From PNON01 sp963757065 (GTDB taxonomy: Bacteria; Chloroflexota; Anaerolineae; Anaerolineales; Anaerolineaceae), in assembly GCA_963757065.1 (NCBI GenBank), contig CAVWQC010000007.1, positions 1 to 64,000 of the forward strand: a DNA stretch of 64,000 nucleotides, given 5' to 3'. Below, piece by piece: positions 11,285-22,436 of the stretch. Numbering within the stretch: the first letter of the stretch is position 1; each line of letters opens with the position of its first letter. The notes below the pieces were generated by a model that saw only the letters and a list, made by a program, of their open reading frames with translations, did not search any database and was not told where the DNA came from. Made by a program: the position numbers and the translations under genes.

Positions 11285-12015
11285 ACTGCCGCCAATTCTT
11301 CCACAACCGGCTTGTGACCGTTGTGTTCAATTCTTTTGATGTCGCCGTCCTCAAGATGGATGATATGTTGGGTGTGAGCTGCAATCCTGGAGTCATGGGT
11401 GACCATGACAATGGTCGAACCATTTTCGTGAAGCTTTTCGAGGATCGCAAGCACTTCAGCCCCGGAGTGAGTATCCAAATTACCTGTCGGCTCATCGGCG
11501 ATGATCAGGGCTGGATTGTTTATGAGGGCACGGGCAATTGCCACCCTCTGCTGCTGGCCGCCGGAAAGTTCTTGCGGTTGGTGATTCATGCGGTCTGATA
11601 AACCGACTACATCCAGCATCTTCTTCGCCATTTCTTCGCTTTCAGATATGCTGTAACGAGTCTCGCGATTGTACAGCAAGGTGAGCATGACATTCCTCAG
11701 GGCGGTTGTGCGGGGCAGGAGGTTATAAGCCTGGAATATAAACCCGATCTTTTGATTACGGATGATCGCCAGTTCCGATTTATCAAGTTTGCTCACATCA
11801 ATCCCATCCAGGATATATGTGCCGGATGTTGGCCGTGATAGGCAGCCCAGGATATGCATCAAAGTACTTTTACCTGAACCGGATGGACCCATGATCCCTA
11901 CAAATTCGCCGGCTTTGATGGTAATGTCTATGCTGTTTAGTGCTGAAACTGTCGCATCACCCATTCCATATTGTTTGGAGATACCGACCGTCTCAATAAT
12001 GGTTTGGTTTGACAT
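11281..12015 (-). CDS. MacB/LolD-type ABC transporter ATP-binding protein
   Basis: The 244-residue ATPase carries Walker A GPSGSGKST (residues about 42-50), Q-loop in FIFQAYNLLPR, signature LSGGQQQRVAIARAL, Walker B LIIADEPTGNLD and the switch His in MVTHD. The sequence around the Q-loop and 'PTGNLD' is typical of the MacB/LolD/FtsE group. It overlaps both neighbours by 1-4 bp, indicating translational coupling with the adaptor upstream and the permease downstream. Confidence 0.95.
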   Translation of the reverse strand: MSNQTIIETVGISKQYGMGDATVSALNSIDITIKAGEFVGIMGPSGSGKSTLMHILGCLSRPTSGTYILDGIDVSKLDKSELAIIRNQKIGFIFQAYNLLPRTTALRNVMLTLLYNRETRYSISESEEMAKKMLDVVGLSDRMNHQPQELSGGQQQRVAIARALINNPALIIADEPTGNLDTHSGAEVLAILEKLHENGSTIVMVTHDSRIAAHTQHIIHLEDGDIKRIEHNGHKPVVEELAAV

Positions 12016-13478
12016 CAGTTTGTCTCCAATAATCCTGTGGAAACTACATCACCAGTCTGTAACCCGGATTTAATTACCGCATTGAAAGAGTCTTTCAAAC
12101 CCACTTCAACCAGGGTAAACTCCAGTTTTCCATTTTTCAAAACATAGACACCATATTGATCTGTATCGATCTCATGCAATGCATCCACTGATATGAGGGT
12201 GGCGTTCTTTGCTGTCCCGCCGATCACATCAACAGAGGCATTCATCCCGAGCAGTAATGTTTCCTGTGTGGCCGGGGAGATGGAATCGAGGACTGCGGTA
12301 CCCATGATCAATTTGCTGCCGTTCTGGTCACTCAATGAAGGATCGACGGAGATGACTTTACCGGTGAATGTGGCATCTGGCAGCGAGTCAAATACAACAG
12401 AGACAGGATAGCCTACAGCTACTTTATCGAAATCCGTTTCGTCCAGGTAGAAGTCGAGAGTTACTTTACTCACATCTGATATGGTAATGATCGTTCCGGA
12501 TGCGACTGTATCTCCCAGCCCGGCACTAATAGATGTGATCATGCCAGATATTGGTGCGACAAGTTCGAGCGAATCAAGTGTAGTCTGCGCGGTTTGAACA
12601 TCCAGTTTAGCCTGCTCAAAAGCATTGAGGGAAGTTCCTGTAGCGTTGGCAGGTAATTCTTCACCTTTTAAAGCTGCCAGATAATCCTTAGCCTCCACCA
12701 GGGTAGCCTGGGCAAGAGTATATTCTGCGCGAGCAGAGGCTATACCTGCATCAGTAGGAGCAGCGACATATTTTGTGGTTTTTCTTGAACCCGGTGTCCT
12801 TTGTTCAACGGTGAAGATATCGGGTACATAAGTATTTTTATAGTAATACCAGGCGCCTTTTAAATTTTTCTGGGCTTTATCAACTGCAGTTTGGGCGGCA
12901 GTCACCTTGGCAGTATTCTCTGCTGAAGGATTAGTTTGCGATTCTTTTTGGGCATCGATCAATGCCTGTTCTGCATCTGCCAGTTTTTGCTCGTGACTAA
13001 AAACTGTAGGGCTGATGATATACGTCAATGTTTGTCTGGCAGAAACTAGAGCAGTCTCTGCTGTTGCGACAGCATTCTCTGCTGTGGCAATGGCGGAAGG
13101 CGATGTCAGATTGAGGAGGGTGCGTTGGGCCTGGTCATAGGCAATTTGAGCTGATGTACTATCCAGCCGGGCAAGAACCTGCCCTTTTTCAACCTTGTCA
13201 CCGATGGCTGCATTCATCTCCACGATCTGGCCGCTGGTATCAAAGCCGATACTGGCGGTGGCGGCCGCAACATAAGAGCCGGTTCCGCTGGCAGTTAACT
13301 CCAGGTCGCCCTGGCGGGCGATGGTTGTTTGCAGGGTCTCAGCTGCTGCCTGAACAGGTGCCTTATAGAAAAATTGCCTGTAAACGTAATAGCCGCCTCC
13401 GGCGATTATGATCAGAGCGAGGAGGATCAATCCTATCCTGGATGCTTTTCTATTCTTTTGAAAAATATTTAAAGACAT
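12015..13478 (-). CDS. HlyD/MacA-type efflux periplasmic adaptor
   Basis: The 487-residue protein is anchored by a transmembrane segment at residues 14-36. A split lipoyl-like domain follows (GQIVEMNAAIGDKVEKGQVL near 89-108, and PISGMITSISAGLGD near 305), enclosing a long alpha-helical coiled coil rich in Ala and Gln, then beta-barrel and membrane-proximal domains. This is the MacA/HlyD membrane-fusion layout. It is the first gene of the operon, with AAAGGGA upstream of its ATG. In an organism with a simple envelope it may act as a partner of the permease rather than reach an outer-membrane channel. Confidence 0.9.
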   Translation of the reverse strand: MSLNIFQKNRKASRIGLILLALIIIAGGGYYVYRQFFYKAPVQAAAETLQTTIARQGDLELTASGTGSYVAAATASIGFDTSGQIVEMNAAIGDKVEKGQVLARLDSTSAQIAYDQAQRTLLNLTSPSAIATAENAVATAETALVSARQTLTYIISPTVFSHEQKLADAEQALIDAQKESQTNPSAENTAKVTAAQTAVDKAQKNLKGAWYYYKNTYVPDIFTVEQRTPGSRKTTKYVAAPTDAGIASARAEYTLAQATLVEAKDYLAALKGEELPANATGTSLNAFEQAKLDVQTAQTTLDSLELVAPISGMITSISAGLGDTVASGTIITISDVSKVTLDFYLDETDFDKVAVGYPVSVVFDSLPDATFTGKVISVDPSLSDQNGSKLIMGTAVLDSISPATQETLLLGMNASVDVIGGTAKNATLISVDALHEIDTDQYGVYVLKNGKLEFTLVEVGLKDSFNAVIKSGLQTGDVVSTGLLETN

Positions 13479-13710
13479 AAGAAATCCCTTTCATAGCAAA
13501 ATTTATTGGACACTTTAGTAATGGTACATATTGATTGTGGAGGAATATAGAGCAGAATGTGTAGATATCATGTGGATTGCCGGAGGATGTAATCTGCCAG
13601 TAAAGGAAGATAACAAGAGTGGTTGGTATTTTGGGATCTTTTATTTAAGGAGTATCAACAATGAGCCATGATTTATCCAAATATATATAGTAAATATTAT
13701 CCAAATACGG
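13479..13710. other. Divergent intergenic region between export operon and rpsU
   Basis: This AT-rich stretch holds the divergent control regions of the adaptor gene (minus) and rpsU (plus). I see no gene in it and no convincing minus-strand promoter. Confidence 0.5.
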
Positions 13711-13716
13711 TATAAT
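13711..13716 (+). promoter_or_regulatory. Probable -10 box for rpsU-infA
   Basis: A perfect TATAAT lies about 170 bp before rpsU. The expected -35 position (about 13688) has only a weak match, so only the -10 box is claimed. Confidence 0.4.
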
Positions 13717-13816
13717 CTATCTGTTAATATGATAAATCCCGCTAATCCGGGGTTGAGTATTAAAAATTGGAGGGCGCGACATTTTCTTCCGGGTACAATA
13801 TTGCGATGGCAAATGG

Positions 13817-13849
13817 AACCTCGGTTTGATGACAGCGTCAGCCGAGGTT
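13817..13849 (+). promoter_or_regulatory. Structured leader hairpin upstream of rpsU
   Basis: AACCTCGG and CCGAGGTT are perfect 8-bp arms, and the loop contains a second small stem TGAC-AGC-GTCA. It lies 32 bp before the rpsU start, directly ahead of a C-rich/G-rich pair (CCCC at 13857, GGGAGG at 13867) that could partly cover the ribosome binding site. A ribosomal-protein leader with autoregulation is plausible but unproven. Confidence 0.5.
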
Positions 13850-13881
13850 ATTTTATCCCCCGTGAAGGGAGGTGAGAACAA

Positions 13882-14088
13882 ATGGCTTCTGTAGTAATCC
13901 GACCTAATGAATCTCAAGACAATCTTCTACGCCGTTTCCGGAAAAAAGTTGTCAAGAGCGGTGTATTAAGCACAGTTCGTCGTAAACGCTGGTTTATTTC
14001 CAAAAGTGAACTTCGACGTGTAGAAAAGAAAAAAGCAATTCGCCGCCTCAAGAGACGTTCTTTCACCAAAGAGTTTGAGGTAGTGTAA
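13882..14088 (+). CDS. rpsU: 30S ribosomal protein bS21
   Basis: The 68-residue, strongly basic protein matches bS21: MASVVIRPNESQDNLLRRFR at the start, then the KSGVLSTVRRKRWF and KKKAIRRLKRR segments. bS21 binds the 30S platform close to the anti-Shine-Dalgarno helix. The strong ribosome binding site GGGAGGTGA sits 8 bases before the ATG. The gene is followed 48 bp later by infA, so two translation-initiation components are probably expressed together. Confidence 0.96.
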   Translation: MASVVIRPNESQDNLLRRFRKKVVKSGVLSTVRRKRWFISKSELRRVEKKKAIRRLKRRSFTKEFEVV

Positions 14089-14096
14089 TTCGCATG

Positions 14097-14126
14097 GAAT
14101 CCTTTGATATTTTAACAAAAGGATTC
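14097..14126 (+). promoter_or_regulatory. Hairpin between rpsU and infA
   Basis: GAATCCTTT and AAAGGATTC form a perfect 9-bp stem immediately before the infA ribosome binding site (GGAGGG). It may tune infA expression or processing. Confidence 0.4.
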
Positions 14127-14136
14127 GGAGGGTAGT

Positions 14137-14388
14137 ATGGCAAAAGAAGAAGATAAGATACAGGTTGACGGCAGGATCGTTGAAGCATTGCCGGGAACAC
14201 AGTTCAGGGTAAAGCTTGAAAACGGTCATGAGGTATTAGCTTACCTCTCAGGAAGGATGCGCAAGTACTACATCCGGATCCTGCTGGGAGACCATGTACG
14301 GGTGGAAATGTCACCTTACGATCTCACCCGCGGCCGGATCGTATATCGAGCCAAAAAGCCTAACGAGACCTCCCCTGAGATGCAATAA
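14137..14388 (+). CDS. infA: Translation initiation factor IF-1
   Basis: The 83-residue protein is a single S1/OB-fold domain: IQVDGRIVEALPGTQFRVKL, then GHEVLAYLSGRMRKYYIRIL and the C-terminal GDHVRVEMSPYDLTRGRIVYR, all diagnostic of IF-1. It is about ten residues longer than E. coli IF-1 because of a polar tail. It binds the 30S A site during initiation. GGAGGG lies 7 bases upstream of the ATG. A strong terminator follows. Confidence 0.97.
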   Translation: MAKEEDKIQVDGRIVEALPGTQFRVKLENGHEVLAYLSGRMRKYYIRILLGDHVRVEMSPYDLTRGRIVYRAKKPNETSPEMQ

Positions 14389-14404
14389 TAATAGCAATAA
14401 TATG

Positions 14405-14441
14405 GAAAGCCTTCTGAATTTTCAGAAGGCTTTCTTGTTTT
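14405..14441 (+). terminator. Rho-independent terminator after infA
   Basis: GAAAGCCTTCTGA pairs perfectly with TCAGAAGGCTTTC across a 4-base loop, followed by TTGTTTT. Confidence 0.92.
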
Positions 14442-14518
14442 GTGGTTGAAAATTTACCTAAGACGAATAAGTGTTTTTCATGCTGTTTTTTCAACATGAC
14501 CTTACGCATCTGGAAAAG

Positions 14519-14548
14519 TGACTAAAATTACTAAAACAGTTCTATAAT
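14519..14548 (+). promoter_or_regulatory. Candidate promoter of nifJ
   Basis: A perfect TATAAT (14543-14548) is preceded by GTGACT at 14519-14524 with an 18-base spacer, a four-of-six match to TTGACA. It would give a leader of about 90 bases. Confidence 0.45.
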
Positions 14549-14646
14549 TGGGGGTAAGCTTATGAGTTGAAAGTTGTCTAAACAAACTTGACCATCCCCG
14601 CCCCTTTCAATAAGGTGTGGATTTATCCCCGTTCTTGGAGTAAAAA

Positions 14647-18231
<3,585 letters not shown>

Positions 18232-18411
18232 TCTGCATGTGAAATGACACCCGGATATTTTCCGGTTCGCTGAGTTGAAGGGAGTTATAGTTTGCAGGAA
18301 TGCCTGTCAGCTGTATCGAGAATGTATAAGCTCACCCTTCGACTCGGCGCTTTTTTTTGAGATAATAATAAAGTAAACATGTAAGTTTCGTTCATCGGGT
18401 GAGGAGAAAAT

Positions 18412-19416
18412 ATGATTGATCTGACTACAAAATACATGGGGTTGGATTTGAAAAACCCACTGGTGGCATCCGCATCCCCCCTTTCTAAAAAGGTGGAAAC
18501 AGCTAAGAAACTGGAAGAGGCTGGTGTTTCGGCGGTGGTGATGTATTCGCTTTTCGAAGAACAGATCACGCACGACAGCCGTGTATTGGATCATTTCCTG
18601 TCTTTTGGCACAGATTCCTTTCAGGAAGCCATGTCTTTCTATCCGGATATGGACCACTATAATATCGGACCGGAAGGATATCTGGAGCATATATCCAAAC
18701 TGAAAAAAGCTTTGAACATCCCCGTCATTGCCAGCTTAAATGGAATTTCGTCCGGCGGCTGGGTGGACTATTCCAAAAAGATGCAGGAAGCCGGCGCTGA
18801 TGCATTGGAATTAAATTTCTATTATGTACCGACCAGCCTGAAGCTGACAGCGGTGGAACTCGAAAAGGCTTATATCCAGTTGGTTGCGGATATTCGAGCC
18901 GGGATCAAGATTCCGCTGGCGGTAAAACTGAGCCCATTCTATACGGCTCTCCCGCAGTTTGCCAGTGAGATCGTCAAAGCCGGTGCGAATGCTTTGGTAT
19001 GCTTCAACCGGTTTATTCAACCTGACCTGGATATTGAGAATCTAAAGATCAACCCCAACCTGATGCTTTCCACATCTGAAGAATTACGCCTGCCGCTGCG
19101 TTGGACAGCCATTCTGTATGGCAAGGTGAAGGCGGATATTGCCCTGACCAGCGGGGTGCACACCGCAGAAGATATGGTCAAAGCGATCATGGCCGGTGCA
19201 AATGTAACCATGCTGGCCAGTGAGTTGATCATGAAAGGTCCTGCCCGGGCAGCCTCCCTGCTCGCTGAATTTTCCACCTGGATGGAAGCGCACGAATATG
19301 CGTCTGTTAAGCAAATGCTGGGCAGCATGAGCCATAAGAACGTGGATGATCCAGCGGCTTTTGAACGCGGCAACTATATGAAAGCCTTGCAGAGTTTTGA
19401 TAATAAACTCTTTTAA
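18412..19416 (+). CDS. Dihydroorotate-dehydrogenase-like flavoprotein
   Basis: The 334-residue protein is a TIM-barrel flavoprotein of the PyrD superfamily: MIDLTTKYMGLDLKNPLVAS at the start, NIPVIASLNG, a central ADALELNFYY, PLAVKLSPF and the C-terminal phosphate-binding SGVHTAEDMVKAIMAGAN. No pyrimidine-pathway genes are nearby, and the gene follows nifJ by 180 bp. Proteins of this subgroup are repeatedly found beside PFOR genes, as far as I recall, and their real substrate is not established. I would not call it pyrD on this evidence. Confidence 0.85.
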   Translation: MIDLTTKYMGLDLKNPLVASASPLSKKVETAKKLEEAGVSAVVMYSLFEEQITHDSRVLDHFLSFGTDSFQEAMSFYPDMDHYNIGPEGYLEHISKLKKALNIPVIASLNGISSGGWVDYSKKMQEAGADALELNFYYVPTSLKLTAVELEKAYIQLVADIRAGIKIPLAVKLSPFYTALPQFASEIVKAGANALVCFNRFIQPDLDIENLKINPNLMLSTSEELRLPLRWTAILYGKVKADIALTSGVHTAEDMVKAIMAGANVTMLASELIMKGPARAASLLAEFSTWMEAHEYASVKQMLGSMSHKNVDDPAAFERGNYMKALQSFDNKLF

Positions 19417-19481
19417 AATTCATAATCGTTTGTCCAAATAATCAATGGGTGGATATTAAAAATATCAAAAGGAACTTACTA

Positions 19482-19516
19482 ACACCTGGCAATAACCAGC
19501 CAGGTGTATTTTTATT
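19482..19516 (+). terminator. Rho-independent terminator
   Basis: ACACCTGGC and GCCAGGTGT form a perfect 9-bp stem with an 8-base loop, followed by ATTTTTATT. It ends the nifJ/dehydrogenase transcript. Confidence 0.9.
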
Positions 19517-19659
19517 AAATATCCGCCTAATCGCAGTTTGAAATAGTACTATTAATTTTGAACGACAAATCCAAACCTCCCGGAATTGTCGGAAGATTGT
19601 AAGTTATCAAAAAACGATTTCGAGTATGATTAACTGATACTTAATCACGGAGCTACAAT

Positions 19660-22383
19660 ATGCGGATTTCTTCTTTCATCGCACTGGCTGGACTGATTTT
19701 TACGTTGGCGAGCTGTAGTTCACCCACGGCTTCAACACCAACTGAAGCTGCAACTACACCTGTACCATCGCCTGTTCCGACTGAAGATGCTTCCCATCAG
19801 GTACAACTGCTTGCTAAGGTTGGAAAAGGGAGAATTAATAACACCATTTATACACCGGATGGTAAGTTCATTCTGGTTGCATACGATACCGGAATTGGTG
19901 TATTGAATGCGTCTGACCTGGAGCAGGTCGATTTTTGGGATATGCCTGAAAAATCGATGAGCCTGGCACTTTTAGGCGTGAAAAATGAACTGGCTGTTTA
20001 TACGAGTGATGGGACCATCCTATTCCTGGGTTTTGATCAATCAAATGGAGTCTTGAGTAATTCGAACCGGCCTGCACTAGATGCCGGGGTGCAAATTCAG
20101 TATGAGGAAAGTGAGATCAGTATCCTATCCAGTTCACCTGACGGAAAATTCCTGGCTTTTTCTGCCAGGAACATCACCAAAGTGTGGAAATTGGAAACCG
20201 GGGAAAGCCTTATTAAAGAAGGGACGATAAAACCGGACACTTATCAGTTTAGTTTTTCTGCAAATAGCAAGTATGTCTTATTGAGTATAAACAGGCAATA
20301 TGCAGCATCCAATGAAACTTATTTGATCCATTTGGAAGACGGTCTGATCGCCTGGGAAAAGGATTGCACGGCAATACTGGCGGGAGGAACAGCATTAATG
20401 TATTGGACCTCTCCTGGACAATTTATCGTTGCCCCGTTATCAGATATTAAAAGTCAAACAAATAACTACTTTAACTATCCATATGACAAATTAATTTTCT
20501 CGCCCGATGGAAAACTGGGAGCAATGATCCGCTGGGATTATGGTGTGGTCCTTTTTTATACGATCGAAGGAAAACAATTTTATAACTATGAAGGATATCC
20601 TCCACAACTTGATTATACGGATATGCCAATCTATCTTACCAATGCGGGACAGGTGATTACCTACAAAAGGAATCAAGTTACAATCACCCCAGGACCGGGA
20701 CAGAATTCAACGAGCTATATATATTCTTTCATAGTTTTGGACGTATATAATGCCACAATGCGAGGGAAAGAGATCACACCTGAATTTGAGATTACTTACC
20801 CAATACCTGAGGTATACACTTCACCTGACGGTCTGCACTTCGTTTATTTCAACCTTTCCTCGTTCTCCCAGGTTGACCTGGAGACGCTTGAAACTAAAAC
20901 AACAACTGACGAGATCACATCCGGGGTGACCGCATTAACTTTCTCTCCAGACGGAAAAACACTTGTATCGGGACAGCAATATTTCTCGCTGTCTTTCTTC
21001 GATACAGCTAACGGATTGAATCTGACCCATGAAGAATCACTGCAAACCCCTGGTATTACTTACCGCTATCCCGGAATTAGCCGCTGGTATAGCGGTGTCA
21101 CTGGTTTGGCTTTCTTCCCGGATGGAAACCAATTAGCGGCCAACACCAGCAATGGCGCTTTGAATCTGCTCACACGGGACAGCAGCCAAGCACGAGTTGA
21201 AATCAACCTGCAAGAAACCCAAATATCCACCCAAGGAAAAGGTGCTCTCGTGGAAATGATGGGACTGGCAATATCTCCCGATGGAATGTCGCTGGCAACT
21301 GGAGGATACGAAAATACGCTTCGATTGTGGAGTGATCTTAATGGGGCAGTCCCAACCTCTATAAGGATGGAAGACAGTAATCCTGAAACTGTCATAACTT
21401 ATGCACCGGTAGGGAATCTGATTGCTGCCGGCACACGGAAAGGTTTCATCCGATTGTGGCGTACTGACGGCATTCTGGAAAGATCCCTCACAGGACATAC
21501 CAATAGCGTGACAGGCTTGGCATTTTCGGGAAATACTCTAATATCCTCATCGGAAGATGGAACAGCACGTTTTTGGAACATGGGTGATGGCATTCAAACA
21601 AAATCATTAAAGCTGGGTGAACCAGGGACCAGCCTGGCAGTAGATAAACTCGGTGAATTGCTTGCCCTGGGTACTCAAAGTGGTAAGACATACATTTGGG
21701 ATATTAAAAATAACCGCTGGTTAGGAAAGTTTCCTGGGGTTGGGATAATTCGTGCTCTAGCCTTCAGCCCGGACAGTTCTTTGCTGGCAATCGGCTCCGA
21801 AAGCGGGCAGATCCAACTATGGAAGGTGCGGCTTGATTCTGGTGAAGTTGCAGAATTTTCCGTTGGTGAACCTCTGTCTATTGATGGATCACCAAAAACC
21901 TGTAAGATGGAAGGCCGGGTAAACGGTTTTGCCGGCAGCACTTCTGTTGCGGGCGGGCAGATGCGCCTTGAATGGACAAAATCCTACTCTGGTGATTGTT
22001 CCAGCATCGATGAAAATAGCTTACGGGAAGTAGGAACGAATCCGGATCTAGCTCCACATTACTCCTTCGATTTTGAACAAAATCAGGGAAGAGGGACAAA
22101 TATTTTAAATATTAAAGCAGATGTAACCCTGCCTGATGCCCCTGGCACCCATAAATATGATTGGGAATTGGTATCTCCCGATGGAGGGATATTTCCATTT
22201 TCTGCCTTGATTACAATTGCTGCTCCAATGGCAGATCTCAATTTGCCTGCACCCGTGTATTATGTGTCCGACACGAAGGCAGTTTTGCGTCTCGAGAAGG
22301 ACGGCCGGACGATCACTCCGGTCATTGAAGGACCGGTGGATTGTATGGATATTTCTCCTGCTACTGGTGAGATAGCTACCTGA
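19660..22383 (+). CDS. WD40-type beta-propeller lipoprotein, 5' part of a frameshifted gene
   Basis: The reading frame encodes 907 residues. A lipoprotein signal ends in LASC (Cys19), then a Thr/Pro-rich linker, then many WD40-like blades with recurring 'SPDGKFLAF', 'TSASEDGTARFWNM'-like, 'DIKNNRWLGKF' and 'SGQIQLWKV' motifs. From about residue 735 there is a non-WD40 beta domain (KTCKMEGRVNGFAG) before propeller-like sequence resumes. The frame closes at TGA 22381 immediately after ISPATGEIA, and the next frame continues the same propeller from 22371. One missing base near 22376-22380 explains this. The intact protein would be about 1,630 residues, exported and membrane-anchored, possibly a binding or scaffold protein. 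Confidence 0.8.
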   Translation: MRISSFIALAGLIFTLASCSSPTASTPTEAATTPVPSPVPTEDASHQVQLLAKVGKGRINNTIYTPDGKFILVAYDTGIGVLNASDLEQVDFWDMPEKSMSLALLGVKNELAVYTSDGTILFLGFDQSNGVLSNSNRPALDAGVQIQYEESEISILSSSPDGKFLAFSARNITKVWKLETGESLIKEGTIKPDTYQFSFSANSKYVLLSINRQYAASNETYLIHLEDGLIAWEKDCTAILAGGTALMYWTSPGQFIVAPLSDIKSQTNNYFNYPYDKLIFSPDGKLGAMIRWDYGVVLFYTIEGKQFYNYEGYPPQLDYTDMPIYLTNAGQVITYKRNQVTITPGPGQNSTSYIYSFIVLDVYNATMRGKEITPEFEITYPIPEVYTSPDGLHFVYFNLSSFSQVDLETLETKTTTDEITSGVTALTFSPDGKTLVSGQQYFSLSFFDTANGLNLTHEESLQTPGITYRYPGISRWYSGVTGLAFFPDGNQLAANTSNGALNLLTRDSSQARVEINLQETQISTQGKGALVEMMGLAISPDGMSLATGGYENTLRLWSDLNGAVPTSIRMEDSNPETVITYAPVGNLIAAGTRKGFIRLWRTDGILERSLTGHTNSVTGLAFSGNTLISSSEDGTARFWNMGDGIQTKSLKLGEPGTSLAVDKLGELLALGTQSGKTYIWDIKNNRWLGKFPGVGIIRALAFSPDSSLLAIGSESGQIQLWKVRLDSGEVAEFSVGEPLSIDGSPKTCKMEGRVNGFAGSTSVAGGQMRLEWTKSYSGDCSSIDENSLREVGTNPDLAPHYSFDFEQNQGRGTNILNIKADVTLPDAPGTHKYDWELVSPDGGIFPFSALITIAAPMADLNLPAPVYYVSDTKAVLRLEKDGRTITPVIEGPVDCMDISPATGEIAT

Positions 22384-22436
22384 GCGAGGATGCAATCATC
22401 CTGGCAGACCCGAATGGAGGAAGCAGACGTATATTA

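Noticed and set aside
18320..18362. Terminator between nifJ and the dehydrogenase-like gene, suggested by a run of eight T's.
   Set aside because: I could not pair a convincing stem before the T run.
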